In this document: one piece after another, positions 1-8,898 of the stretch
Layout: the number at the start of each line of letters is the position of its first letter
Position numbering within the stretch: the first letter of the stretch is position 1
Origin: CAVXYG01 sp963706835
Lineage (GTDB): Bacteria; Actinomycetota; Actinomycetes; S36-B12; GCA-2699445
Direction: 5' to 3'
Length of the DNA: 64,000 nucleotides
NCBI GenBank assembly: GCA_963706835.1
Contig: CAVPOB010000005.1
Span: 124,001-188,000, forward strand
Program-made: the position numbers and the translations under genes
Notes under the pieces: model-generated
Told to the model about the DNA's origin: nothing
What the model saw: only the letters and a program-made list of their open reading frames with translations
Database searches by the model: none

Positions 1-54
1 CACCAGCATGATCCCCATGCCGGAGTCCTGCCGCCGCCGTGGCAGGGTATTGCT

Positions 55-1573
55 ATGACGAGCCAGCAGATCGCCCGTGCCGGCCGCAGCCCGGACGCGC
101 CGGTTGATGATGCCAGCACCGCCGGGGCGCATGTGGTCGTGGTCGGTGGCGGTATCGCAGGATTGGCGGCCGCGCACCGGTTGCGGTCTGAGGGTGGGGA
201 CGGGATCCGCGTCACGCTGGTGGAGGCTTCCTCTCAGGTGGGCGGCAAGTTGCGGGTCAGCCCGATCGCCGGGGTACCGCTGGACGAGGGTGCGGAGGCC
301 ATGCAGGCCACCCGGCCGGAGGCCATCGGCCTGGCGCGCAGCGTCGGCCTTGTCGACGACATCGAGTATCCGGCGGCAACGGGCGCCGGGCTGTGGATAC
401 GCGGGGCGATTCGCCGGATGCCGCCGAGCATCATGGGCGTACCGACGGACCTGCGGGCCCTGGCAGCCAGTGGAATCCTGTCCCCGGCGAGCGTGCTGCG
501 CCTGCCGCTGGAACCCGCCGAAACGCGCTGACTGCCTTCGAGGACGATGTCTCCGTCGGGGCGTACGTCGAGGCGCGCCTCGGCCGCGAGGTGGTGGATA
601 CGCTGGTCGAGCCGCTGCTCGGCGGCGTGTACGCCGGCCGGGCGGATGCCCTCAGTTTGCGCGCGACAGTGCCGAGCCTGTACCGCGAAGTGCAGCAGGA
701 GCGCAGCGTGCTGCGAGCGGCCGGGCGCGTGGCCCGCGCCGGCTCGCGCGAGTCCGGTGCACGTCGGGGACCTGTGTTCGCCGGGATCCGCGGCGGGGTG
801 GGGCGACTGCCCGCTGGCCGTGGCCGCAGACCTTGCCGAGATGGGCGTCGAGGTTCGTACCGACGCGCCGGTGCGATCGCTGCACCGCGACGGCGACGGC
901 TGGCGGGTCGTGGTCGGCCCGGTGGCCGCGCAGCAGGTGCTCTCCTGCGACGCCGTCGTCTTGGCGGTTCCGGCCTTCAACGCCACCGGACTGTTGTCGC
1001 ACATCGTGCCCTCGGTCACGGCGGACCTCGGTCTCATCAAGCACGCCGGGATGGTCGTGGTCGCGATGGCGTACCGCACCGCAGATGTGCCGGGGCCGTT
1101 GCAGGGCACCGGCTTCCTGGTTCCGCCGTCCGAGCATCGCTCCGTCAAGGGCGTCACCTACAGCTCGGCGAAGTGGTCCTGGGTGGCCACGATGGCACGC
1201 AGCCGGGCCAGCGATGGCCTCACCATCATCAGAGCCTCGTTGGGCCGGTTGGGGGAGGAGTCGCTGCTGGAGCGCGATGACGAGGACCTGGTGGCACTGG
1301 CCGATCGCGACGTGGCCGAGGCCCTGCGGCATCGCCCGGCCGCCCGTCGCCTCGCGCGTGACGCGCTGGCCGCACGCCCTGCCGCAGTACAGCGTGGGCC
1401 ATAACGACCGAATCGATCGCGTCCGGTCACGCGTCGCCGGCGTGCCCGGCCTGGAACTCGCGGGCGCGGCCTTCGACGGGGTCGGGGTGGCTGCGGTCAT
1501 CGGATCCGGCCGCTCGGCGGCGGCCAGCGTCATGCAGCATCTCGCCCAGCGCGCACAATTGACGCATGGCTGA
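55..1573 (+). CDS. hemY: Protoporphyrinogen/coproporphyrinogen oxidase, frameshifted
   Basis: FAD-dependent oxidase of late haem synthesis, oxidising (copro)porphyrinogen to the porphyrin. The N-terminus has the dinucleotide-binding motif VVVGGGIAGLAAAHRL (about residues 28-43) followed by a GGK motif, as in the HemG/HemY amine-oxidase-like family. About 505 residues result when three single-base shifts are bridged: near 520-530 (one base missing), near 815 (an extra C in CCC) and near 1345-1360 (an extra base). The C-terminal part keeps the family ending with LPQYSVGH and LELAGAAFDGVGVAAVIGSG. The start ATG at 55 gives a short disordered leader before the Rossmann fold. It overlaps hemQ by 8 nt, so the two haem genes look co-transcribed. 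Each broken piece resembles its neighbours in composition, so sequence error is more likely than decay. Confidence 0.87.
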
Positions 1574-2288
1574 CCTTCATCAGAGCGGCAAGCGACCCGG
1601 ACAGGGCAAGGCGGCGCGCGACCTCAACCAGCTGACCCGGTACACGATGTTCTCGGTGTTCGCCGTGGGGGAGCGGCTGCCCTTGGATCGTTCGGGGATC
1701 ATCGAGGAGATCGGCGCTCTCGCGGAGCAGTGGGCCGCCAAGGACGTCGTCGTGCGCGGCTGGTACGACATCGCCGGCATGCGCGCCGACGCCGACGTGC
1801 TGCTGTGGACGCACGGGCCCTCCGCGGATGCCTTGCAGGCCGCCTACCACGATGTCCGGCGCAGCCTGCTGGGACGACATCTGAAGCCGGTGTGGTCCAA
1901 CGTCGGCCTGCATCAGCCCGCGGAGTTCAACAAGTCGCACGTGCCGGCGTTCCTCGCCGGCGAGCGGGCGCGGGGCTATCTGTGCCTGTACCCCTTCGTG
2001 CGGTCCTACGAGTGGTACTTGCTGCCCGACGATGAGCGCCGGGCGCTGCTGGTGGAGCACGGCATGATGGGCCGCGACTACCCGGACGTCCGCGCCAATA
2101 CGGTGTCGGCCTTCGCCCTGGGCGACTACGAATGGCTCCTGGCCTTCGAAGCCGACGACCTGCACCGCATCGTCGAACTCATGCGCCATCTGCGGGCCTC
2201 GGGGGCGCGGCGCCACGTTCGCGAGGAAGTCCCCTTCTTCACCGGACCGCGACGGCCGACCGCCGAACTCATCGCCGACCTGCCATAA
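1566..2288 (+). CDS. hemQ: HemQ coproheme decarboxylase (chlorite dismutase-like)
   Basis: Converts coproheme III to haem b by two oxidative decarboxylations, the last step of the coproporphyrin-dependent haem pathway of Gram-positive bacteria. The 240-residue protein has the actinobacterial HemQ signature: LYPFVRSYEWY at 141-151, and His165 in EHGMMGRDYP is the expected proximal haem ligand. The length matches the family. It starts inside the end of hemY, consistent with an operon. No chlorite-dismutase-specific context is seen, so a haem-synthesis role is the natural reading. Confidence 0.93.
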   Translation: MADLHQSGKRPGQGKAARDLNQLTRYTMFSVFAVGERLPLDRSGIIEEIGALAEQWAAKDVVVRGWYDIAGMRADADVLLWTHGPSADALQAAYHDVRRSLLGRHLKPVWSNVGLHQPAEFNKSHVPAFLAGERARGYLCLYPFVRSYEWYLLPDDERRALLVEHGMMGRDYPDVRANTVSAFALGDYEWLLAFEADDLHRIVELMRHLRASGARRHVREEVPFFTGPRRPTAELIADLP

Positions 2289-2325
2289 CCGGTGGGCACT
2301 CCTCCTGGCGCTGGCTTCCAGCGCG

Positions 2326-3132
2326 ATGTGGGGCACCGCCGACTTCCTTGCCGGCGAACTCTCCCGCCGTCGGGCCGCGCTCGCAGTCGCCGGCGCCTCG
2401 CAGTTGGTGGGATTGGCCTTCATGCTGCTGGTGCTGCTGCTGTCCGGCGAGTACGCGGCGGGCGTGCCGCTCGGGGACTACCTGGGGTGGGCGGTCCTGG
2501 CCAGCATCTCCGGCCTCGGCGGACTGGTCGCCTTCTACACCGCGCTGGCATCCGGCCGGATGGGCGTAGTGTCTCCGATCGCGTCGCTGGGCGTGCTGGT
2601 CCCACTCGGGGTGGGCCTGCTGCGCGGCGAGTCACCCACCGGAGCGCAGACATTGGGGATTCTCGTCGCCGTGGTAGGTGTCGTGCTGGCCAGTGGTCCG
2701 GAGGTCAGCGGTCGGGTGGGGGTGCGGCCGGTACTGCTGGGGCTGCTCGCTGCGCTGATGTTCGGCCTGTTCGCGGTCTTCCTGGCCTACGGCAGTCAGG
2801 AGTCGGCCGTGCTGACGCTCACGGCGCAGCGCGCGACATCGGCGATCATCATCGTGGTGGCAGCCGTCATCGCAGGCAGTGCCGGCGGGTTGCGGCGCAG
2901 CGACGTGCCTCGGCTTGCGGTCATCGGCGTGTTCGACGTGGGGGCCAATCTCGCCTTCGGCATCGCCACGACGATGGGCCTGCTCGCCGTCGTTGCCGTC
3001 CTGGGGTCCATCTACCCGGTCGTGACCGTCATCCTGGCGTGGGCCGTGCTGCGCGAGCGCCTGTTGCCGGTGCAGTACGTCGGCGTCACCGCCACGCTGC
3101 TGGGAGTGGCCGTCATCGCCGCGGGGGGATGA
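2326..3132 (+). CDS. EamA/DMT-family transporter
   Basis: Drug/metabolite-transporter superfamily membrane protein of 268 residues from this start. It has about nine to ten hydrophobic segments in two halves, each ending in the EamA pattern (second half: GSIYPVVTVILAWAVLRERL, then a final helix). Substrate unknown. The ATG at 2326 cuts into the first helix: the same frame upstream (from 2290) encodes RWALLLALASSAMWGTADF, which is how EamA proteins normally begin. No ATG, GTG or TTG was found in that frame as far back as about 2230, so the real start may lie further upstream or be hidden by an indel. It follows hemQ closely on the same strand. Confidence 0.8.
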   Translation: MWGTADFLAGELSRRRAALAVAGASQLVGLAFMLLVLLLSGEYAAGVPLGDYLGWAVLASISGLGGLVAFYTALASGRMGVVSPIASLGVLVPLGVGLLRGESPTGAQTLGILVAVVGVVLASGPEVSGRVGVRPVLLGLLAALMFGLFAVFLAYGSQESAVLTLTAQRATSAIIIVVAAVIAGSAGGLRRSDVPRLAVIGVFDVGANLAFGIATTMGLLAVVAVLGSIYPVVTVILAWAVLRERLLPVQYVGVTATLLGVAVIAAGG

Positions 3133-3135
3133 GGA

Positions 3136-3576
3136 TCACTCGCTGTCCGGCTCCAGCCGCAGCGAGACGGAGTTGATGCAGTAGCGCAGGTCGGTCGGCG
3201 TGCCGTAGCCCTCACCGGCGAAGACGTGGCCCAGATGCGACCCGCAGGTGGCGCAGCGGACCTCGGTGCGCACCATGCCGAGGCTGCGGTCCTCGATCTC
3301 CACGACGGCCTCGCCGGCCAGCGGCGTGAAGAACGAGGGCCAGCCGCAGTGGGAGTCGAACTTCGTGTCGCTGCGGAACAGTTCCGCGCCGCAGGCGCGA
3401 CAGGAATAGACGCCGGTGGTCTTGGTGTCGGTGTATTCGCCGGTGAACGCCGGTTCGGTGCCGGCTCGGCGCAGGACGTGGAACTCCGCTGGGTCCAGCA
3501 GCGACTGCCACTCCTGATCGGTCTTGGCGACCGGGTACGGCGTGCCATCGGGTCGGGTCTCGGGCAGGGCGCTCAT
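3136..3576 (-). CDS. msrB: Peptide-methionine (R)-S-oxide reductase
   Basis: Repairs oxidised methionine by reducing methionine-R-sulfoxide with thioredoxin. The protein has 146 residues. It has the two zinc-binding CxxC pairs (C59/C62 in YSCRACG, C108/C111 in RCATCG), the HCGWPSF motif at 76-82 and the catalytic Cys133 in RYCINSVSLRL, so all key residues are present. The start ATG at 3576 gives the normal family length. It is convergent with the EamA gene, with only 3 nt between the stops. Confidence 0.95.
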   Translation of the reverse strand: MSALPETRPDGTPYPVAKTDQEWQSLLDPAEFHVLRRAGTEPAFTGEYTDTKTTGVYSCRACGAELFRSDTKFDSHCGWPSFFTPLAGEAVVEIEDRSLGMVRTEVRCATCGSHLGHVFAGEGYGTPTDLRYCINSVSLRLEPDSE

Positions 3577-3663
3577 GATCTTCAGGCTAGGCCCGCACAG
3601 CAGAGTGCGCAGTTCCGCGGGGGCCCTGACCGCTGATCGGAGCGCAGTGGCGATGATGGCAGC

Positions 3664-4446
3664 ATGGCCGCCAGCCCGAGCGATCCCGCGCAGCAGTTCG
3701 CCTGGTGCGGCGGCTACCGCATCGCGTACTCCATCGAGGGTCGGCAGGGGCCGTGGGTGGTGCTGATCCCGGGCCTGCCGGGCACTTCTCGGGACTTCCG
3801 ATGGTTGGCGCCGCAACTGTCGCCGTGGTGCCGCGTCATCCGGTTCGATCCGCCCGGCTACGGCGCGTCGCGGCGGCCAGCGTTCGCGGGTATGGCGGCG
3901 CTCGCCAAGGCGCGGGTGGTGACGCAGCTGCTGGACACCCTCGGCATCGATCGGGCCGTGGCGCTGGGGCACTCGTTCGGCTCCGTTGTGGCCGTCGAGG
4001 CCAGTCGACTGCAGCCAGCGCGCTTCCCGGCGCTGGTGCTCCTGGCGCCGCCCGGCGTGCGCGCCCACTTCCCGGTGCCGCTGGCTCGTACGGCTGGCTT
4101 GGCGCTGCGGTCGGAGCGAGGAAGAGGCGTGCTGCGTACCCCGCAGCGCCTGGCCTACCGCGCCGCGGGGTTCCCCTCGTTCCTCAGCGACGATGAACTG
4201 GCCATGACCACAGTCGACTCCGGTGTCGCGGACTTCCGCTCCTACCGGGGTGCGTTGCGGGCTGTGCGGCAACCCACGATGATCGCCTACGCCCTTGACG
4301 ACCGGCAGGTGCCGCCGCGCAACAGTGCCGGCCTGCACGGCCTGGCGCCCCCGGGCCCTCGGGTGGCGTTCGCCTCGGGGGGCCACAACATCCAGAAGAC
4401 GCGCGCCGACGAGCTGGGGGTCATGATCCGGTCCTTCATCGGATGA
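3664..4446 (+). CDS. Alpha/beta-fold hydrolase
   Basis: 260-residue alpha/beta hydrolase. It has the oxyanion-region motif LIPGLPGTSRDF at 34-45, the nucleophile elbow GHSFGS with Ser104, a likely acid in YALDDRQVP and a likely catalytic His in SGGHNIQ near the C-terminus. There is no signal peptide. Substrate cannot be inferred. It is divergent from msrB, and the roughly 87-nt gap between them must hold both promoters. Confidence 0.8.
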   Translation: MAASPSDPAQQFAWCGGYRIAYSIEGRQGPWVVLIPGLPGTSRDFRWLAPQLSPWCRVIRFDPPGYGASRRPAFAGMAALAKARVVTQLLDTLGIDRAVALGHSFGSVVAVEASRLQPARFPALVLLAPPGVRAHFPVPLARTAGLALRSERGRGVLRTPQRLAYRAAGFPSFLSDDELAMTTVDSGVADFRSYRGALRAVRQPTMIAYALDDRQVPPRNSAGLHGLAPPGPRVAFASGGHNIQKTRADELGVMIRSFIG

Positions 4447-4628
4447 TGGCCGCGGGAGTTGGCGGTGCCCAGCAGCGCGTTCTTCGCCCCCGGCCCATCC
4501 TCGACGGACCAACCGGACACGCAGCGGCAACCGCAGGAGGGTGCCGGTGCCGGTAGCTACCGGTCTGCGACCGCTCACACCTCGGCGGTGCGCCGCCATT
4601 GCGTGCTCGGCGCCGATACCGTCGAGGG

Positions 4629-5690
4629 GTGGCCAAGGGCGAGTACGGCGACCCGATCGAACTGCCGGTGGGCGGGCGAACCGTCCGCGTGAGCAATCCG
4701 CGCCGGCCGTACTTCCCAGAGGTCGGCGTGTCGAAGTTCGACGTCGTGCAGTACTACGCCGCGGTGGCGCCGGCGATGCTCACCGCATTATGGCACCGGC
4801 CGACGACGCTGGAGCGTTGGCCGACGGGCGTCCTCCCGGGGGTGACCCTGACGCAGCGCAACGGCACCCAGGGAGCGGCGTTCTATCAGAAGCGCATCCC
4901 ACGAGGTGCGCCCGAGTACGTGGAGACCGCGCACATCACATTCCCGTCCGGACGCACCGCCGATGAGGTGTGCCCGACGGAGGAGGCCGTGATCGTGTGG
5001 GCCGCCAACCTCGGGACGATCACCTTCCATCCGTGGCCGGTCCGGCGTGAGGATGTCGATGCCCCCGACGAGCTGCGCTTGGACTTCGATCCGCAGCCCG
5101 GCGCCGACTTCGACGATGCGGTGACGGTGGCGCTCGCGGCGCGGGAGCTGCTCGACGAACTGGGATGGGTGGCCTACCCGAAGACCTCAGGGGGTCGCGG
5201 AGTGCACGTCTATGTGCGCATCGAACCCCGCTGGACCTTTACGGACGTTCGGCATGCGGCGATCGCCATCGGCCGCGAGCTGGAGCGGCGCCTGCCGGAC
5301 CTGGTGACGGTGAAGTGGTGGAAGGAGGAGCGGCCCCCGGGCAGCGTCTTCGTGGACTACAACCAGAACAGCCGCGACCGCACCATCGCCTCGGCCTGGT
5401 CGGTGCGGGCTCGGCCGGGGGCGCTGGTCTCCACTCCGGTGACCTGGCAGGAGTTGCCACAAGTGCAGCCCGCGGACTTCACGGTACGAACGGTGCCCGC
5501 GCGCTACGCCGAGGTCGGTGATCCGCACGAAGCCATCGATGACGTGGCGCACGACCTGTCGCCGGTGCTGGAGTGGTTCGAGCGCGACGAGCAGGACCAT
5601 GGGCTCGGCGACCTGCCCTACCCGCCGGACTACCCGAAGATGCCCGGGGAGCCGAAACGCGTGCAGCCGAGCCGAGACCGCGATCGCTGA
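4629..5690 (+). CDS. LigD-type primase-polymerase (Prim-PolC-like)
   Basis: Archaeo-eukaryotic primase-type DNA polymerase of the LigD polymerase family, 353 residues from GTG 4629, where the family homology begins. Catalytic metal ligands are visible as LDFDP (151-155). The nucleotide-binding segment KTSGGRGVHVYV (185-196) and the third motif SVFVDYNQNSRDRT are intact. There is no ligase or phosphoesterase domain, so this is a stand-alone polymerase like mycobacterial Prim-PolC. In mycobacteria Prim-PolC works with the stand-alone ligase LigC in gap-filling excision repair; a LigC-like gene lies at 8899-10011 here. A Ku gene is not seen in the window. The 3' end lies inside a 58-bp tandem duplication. 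Confidence 0.88.
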   Translation: MAKGEYGDPIELPVGGRTVRVSNPRRPYFPEVGVSKFDVVQYYAAVAPAMLTALWHRPTTLERWPTGVLPGVTLTQRNGTQGAAFYQKRIPRGAPEYVETAHITFPSGRTADEVCPTEEAVIVWAANLGTITFHPWPVRREDVDAPDELRLDFDPQPGADFDDAVTVALAARELLDELGWVAYPKTSGGRGVHVYVRIEPRWTFTDVRHAAIAIGRELERRLPDLVTVKWWKEERPPGSVFVDYNQNSRDRTIASAWSVRARPGALVSTPVTWQELPQVQPADFTVRTVPARYAEVGDPHEAIDDVAHDLSPVLEWFERDEQDHGLGDLPYPPDYPKMPGEPKRVQPSRDRDR

Positions 5691-5799
5691 CGGCCGGGCC
5701 GCGGGTGGTGCCCGGTCGGTTCACGCGTTCCCAGACCACGATCGCTGACCGCCGGGCCGCGGGTGGTGCCGGGTCAGTTCACGCGTTCCCAGACCACGA
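5681..5799. repeat. 58-bp tandem duplication
   Basis: Two copies, with the offset between CGATCGCTGA at 5681 and at 5739 being exactly 58 nt. They differ at only a few bases. The first copy covers the stop of the polymerase gene. The second covers the 3' end of the small minus-strand gene at 5774-5965. The first copy also holds a damaged image of that gene's 3' end, with its stop TCA changed to TCG at 5716-5718. It looks like a recent local duplication between convergent genes. Confidence 0.85.
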
Positions 5800-5965
5800 C
5801 GGTGTTGCCGTCCTGCTCGATCAGGTGGGCCATCCGGTAGCCGTTGTCGGCCCGGTCGTTGGCCACCTTCTCGAAGCGGCCCATATTGACCGATCCTTCG
5901 TTGACCTCGATCTGATACTTCGGGCCGCCCGACTTGCCCCCTGTGAATCCGCCGATACCGAACAT
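5774..5965 (-). CDS. Small conserved protein, DUF4177-like
   Basis: 63-residue protein with a good ribosome binding site (AAGGAC, 6 nt before ATG at 5965). The N-terminus is Gly-rich. The rest (ADNGYRMAHLIEQDG, ending VVVWERVN) follows the short beta-hairpin pattern of DUF4177-type proteins, in which a helix is followed by G(W/Y)x(M/L) and a strand pair. Function unknown. It is convergent with the primase-polymerase gene, and its 3' end is duplicated at 5681-5741. Confidence 0.65.
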   Translation of the reverse strand: MFGIGGFTGGKSGGPKYQIEVNEGSVNMGRFEKVANDRADNGYRMAHLIEQDGNTVVVWERVN

Positions 5966-6047
5966 TGCTCGTCCTTCCCTCGAGAACCCGGTCTGACCCT
6001 ACGCCCGCGGTAGTGACGATGAGTCGGCACGCGCGGGCGGGCAATGG

Positions 6048-6581
6048 GGCTCATCGCGATCCGGGGTGTTCTGCTGTCGGCCGGTGGCTGGGGTGGGCGC
6101 CCTAATGCGCTTCCTGCGGGTGTCGGCGCCCACTGCGGGGGGCTGAGGGCGCCCCCGGTTGAGCGACTCTGCACCCGTTGCGGGGGTTTGCACCCGGGGC
6201 GGGGGCTCTGCGGCGCTCCGGAGCGGCAACTGTGCACCCGGCATGGGGGTATGCACCCGGGACGGGGGCTATGCGGCCCCGATCCGGCCGGTTCCGCCCC
6301 CGCGGCGGGTGCAAACCCCCGAACCGGGTGCAGATACGCCCCCGATCCGGCCGGTACAGCCCCCGCGGCGGGTGCAAACCCCCGAACCGGGTGCAGATAA
6401 GCCCCCCGATCGCACCGAACGCCAACGCACCAGAACCGGGTGCAGACGTCCCCCCGCGCAGAGGGCTCGGGCCGCCCGCGCAGCTGGACCCGCAGGGCGC
6501 GGTCGGCGGCCGGGGCCCCGGTGGCGCACGCATTCCACCCGCAGCCACCGGAGCGCACCACGCTGCCGATTGCGATGAGCT
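6048..6581. mobile_element. Repeat element A, MITE-like with inverted ends
   Basis: Non-coding element filling most of the 757-nt gap between two minus-strand genes. The left tip GGCTCATCGCGATCCGGGG (6048) and the inverted right tip AGCTCATCGCAATCGGCAG (from 6581 inward) are imperfect terminal inverted repeats. Inside, two forward repeat units (near 6171-6268) are followed by inverted units starting at 6296 and 6359, 63 nt apart. A 24-nt subterminal segment (6107-6130) is the exact reverse complement of 28789-28812 in element B, so A and B lie in opposite orientation. I see no target duplication here, and no transposase or plausible gene. Confidence 0.68.
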
Positions 6582-6722
6582 GCCTTCAGCAGGCGTCGCA
6601 GCGGGCGCGGCTGCCACGAAGATGCCGTCAGGAGCGCTGTTGCCGAGTTCGCACGGCTGCCGGATGAGGCCGTCCGGTGTTCCCACCCGCAGTCTGGTGC
6701 GCGCGGCCCACGATCGGCAGCC

Positions 6723-8555
6723 TCAGGTGCGCGCGGCGGATCCGACCACGGCGAGGATGCGCTCGCCGTACCGATCGGCCTTGGCTGCGCCGATACCGGG
6801 CACTTCGAGCAACTGATCCAGTGAGCCGGGGCGGCGGGCAGCGATCTCCCGCAGCGTCGCATCGTGGAGCACCACGTAGGCGGGGACACCCTGCTCTTCC
6901 GCCATCGTCCGCCGCTCTGCCCGCAACTGCTCGAACAGGGATGTCGCCGCGTCGTCAAGCGCGACAACCTCGCGCGCCTCGCGCGGCGCGGTTCGCTCCC
7001 GCCGCGCCCTCGGTGCCATGCGCCGCAACTCCAACCGGTGCTGTCCGCGCAGCACTGCGTCCGCCTGCTCGGTGACGCGGAGCCCGCCGTGCGCGTCCGG
7101 CGCCAGGAGACCCTGGGCCACCAGTTGACGCGCGATGCTGCGCCAGGTGCGCTCATCGATGTCGGTTCCGACACCGAACGTCGGCAGTGCGTCATGGTGC
7201 AGCGCGGCCATGCGCTCGGTCTGTCGGCCCTGCAGCAGGTCGATGATGTGCCCGGCGCCAAACCGCTGCCCGGTACGGATCACGCCCGACAGGAACTTCT
7301 GCGCGGGGACCGTCGCGTCCCACAACTGCGGCGGCGCCAGACAGGTGTCGCAGTTGCCGCACGGCGCGGCCTGTTCCCCGAAGTACTCCAGCAGGACCAC
7401 ACGGCGGCAGGAAGGCGTCTCGCAGTACCCGAGGAGCGCATCGAGCTTCGCCGACTCCACCCGGCGAACCTCCGGCGGGGCCTGTGATGCGTCGATCCAC
7501 GATCGCTGCGTGATCACGTCGGCCAGGCCGTAGGCCATCCACGCCTCCGCCGGCTCACCATCCCTGCCGGCGCGGCCGGTCTCCTGGTAGTAGGCCTCGA
7601 TGCTCTTGGGCAGGTCCAGGTGCGCGACGAACCGGACGTCGGGTTTGTCGATGCCCATGCCGAAGGCGATCGTTGCCACCACCACGACCCCGTCCTCGCG
7701 CTGGAAGCGGTCCTGCACCGCACGCCGGGCCGTCGCGTCCATGCCAGCGTGGTAAGCCAGCGCGGTGAGGCCCTGGTCGGCCAGCCAGCTCGCGGTCTGC
7801 TCCACCTTCTTCCGGGAGGCGCAGTAGACGATGCCCGAGGCCCCGGTGAAGCCTTGCAGGAACGTTCCCAGCTGGCGCCGGGCGTCGTCCTTCTCCACCA
7901 CCGTGTAGCGGATGTTGGGGCGGTCGAAACTCGACACGAACTCCTGTGCGTCGCCGAGCGCGAGCCGCTCCCGCATTTCCTGCCGCGTAGCCGCGTCGGC
8001 GGTGGCCGTCAGCGCGATGCGGGGCACGTCGGGGAACTGCTCGGCCAGGACCGCAAGGCCCAAGTACTCCGGCCGGAAGTCATGGCCCCATTGGGAGACG
8101 CAGTGCGCCTCGTCGATGGCGAACAGGGCCAGGCCGTGGCTGTCGTGCAGACGATGCAGGGACTCCAGGAATCCGGCGGAGAGCAGTCGCTCCGGCGCCA
8201 CGTAGACCAGGTCGATCTCGCCGGCGCGCAGGTTCCGCTGCACCTCGGCAGCAGCCGCGGCGTCCAGGCTGGAGTTGAGGTAGGCGGCACGAACGCCGAG
8301 GAGTCGCAGTGCCTCGACCTGATCGTGCATGAGCGCGATGAGCGGCGAGACGACGACTCCGGTCCCGGAGCGGACCAGGGCCGGGATCTGGTAGCACAGC
8401 GACTTGCCGCCCCCGGTCGGCATCAGGACCAGCGCGTCGCTGCCAGCGACGAGCCGGTCGATAATGCTGGCCTGCTGGCCGCGGAACTGGTCGTACCCGA
8501 AGACGTCGCGGAGCACCTGCTCCGGATGACGCGTGGCGGTCGGCGCAGGGTGCAT
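6723..8555 (-). CDS. recQ: ATP-dependent DNA helicase RecQ
   Basis: 3'-5' superfamily 2 helicase of recombination and stalled-fork repair, 610 residues from ATG 8555. Domains in order: helicase core with Walker A TGGGKS (47-52) and DEAH box (148-151, followed by CVSQWGHDF); second RecA domain with the arginine-finger motif QETGRAGRDGEP; RecQ zinc-binding region (CETPSCRR ... CGNCDTC); a winged helix; and a C-terminal HRDC domain ending LEVPGIGAAKADRYGERIL. It is complete with no frameshift. It sits between the primase-polymerase and ligase genes, on the ligase strand. Confidence 0.95.
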   Translation of the reverse strand: MHPAPTATRHPEQVLRDVFGYDQFRGQQASIIDRLVAGSDALVLMPTGGGKSLCYQIPALVRSGTGVVVSPLIALMHDQVEALRLLGVRAAYLNSSLDAAAAAEVQRNLRAGEIDLVYVAPERLLSAGFLESLHRLHDSHGLALFAIDEAHCVSQWGHDFRPEYLGLAVLAEQFPDVPRIALTATADAATRQEMRERLALGDAQEFVSSFDRPNIRYTVVEKDDARRQLGTFLQGFTGASGIVYCASRKKVEQTASWLADQGLTALAYHAGMDATARRAVQDRFQREDGVVVVATIAFGMGIDKPDVRFVAHLDLPKSIEAYYQETGRAGRDGEPAEAWMAYGLADVITQRSWIDASQAPPEVRRVESAKLDALLGYCETPSCRRVVLLEYFGEQAAPCGNCDTCLAPPQLWDATVPAQKFLSGVIRTGQRFGAGHIIDLLQGRQTERMAALHHDALPTFGVGTDIDERTWRSIARQLVAQGLLAPDAHGGLRVTEQADAVLRGQHRLELRRMAPRARRERTAPREAREVVALDDAATSLFEQLRAERRTMAEEQGVPAYVVLHDATLREIAARRPGSLDQLLEVPGIGAAKADRYGERILAVVGSAART

Positions 8556-8898
8556 GCAGCGATTGTGCCCCGCCGGGGCGACAGCGGTGATGACCGGCAC
8601 GGTCCCGTGGGGATAGCCGCCGGCTGCTGTAGTCCAGCGACGGCCCGCACGGGGTCGCCGGAAATGGACGGCGGCCGCACTGAATGCTCTGCGAGGCGCT
8701 GCGTCAGTGCTCGGTCGCCCCGTTGGGCGGGCTCTACGCGGCGGGATCGGTCGCGGTCGGCATCGAAGTCGGCCGCCAGGTGCGCCGGCGTCCGACCGCC
8801 CAGGACGACACCGCCCAGCATCATGCTGACGGCCTCCTCGTCGTGGCCCAGCGAGCAGCGGTTGGCGGTCCAGGAGCGGCAGCCGCACCCGATGCGGA
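8556..8898. other. Intergenic region between ligC and recQ
   Basis: This 343-nt gap separates two genes of the same strand. A minus-strand reading frame runs through it and into recQ (its stretch HDEEAVSMMLGGVVLGG looks protein-like), but it has no convincing start and would overlap the recQ start by over 100 nt. I do not call it a gene. The recQ promoter presumably lies here. Confidence 0.5.

Noticed and set aside
6140..6460. CRISPR-like array (short repeats with spacers) at locus A and the similar loci
   Set aside because: Spacing is 63 nt with the diverged part also related between units, copies occur in both orientations within one locus, and no cas genes are present. This is a dispersed repeat family, not CRISPR.
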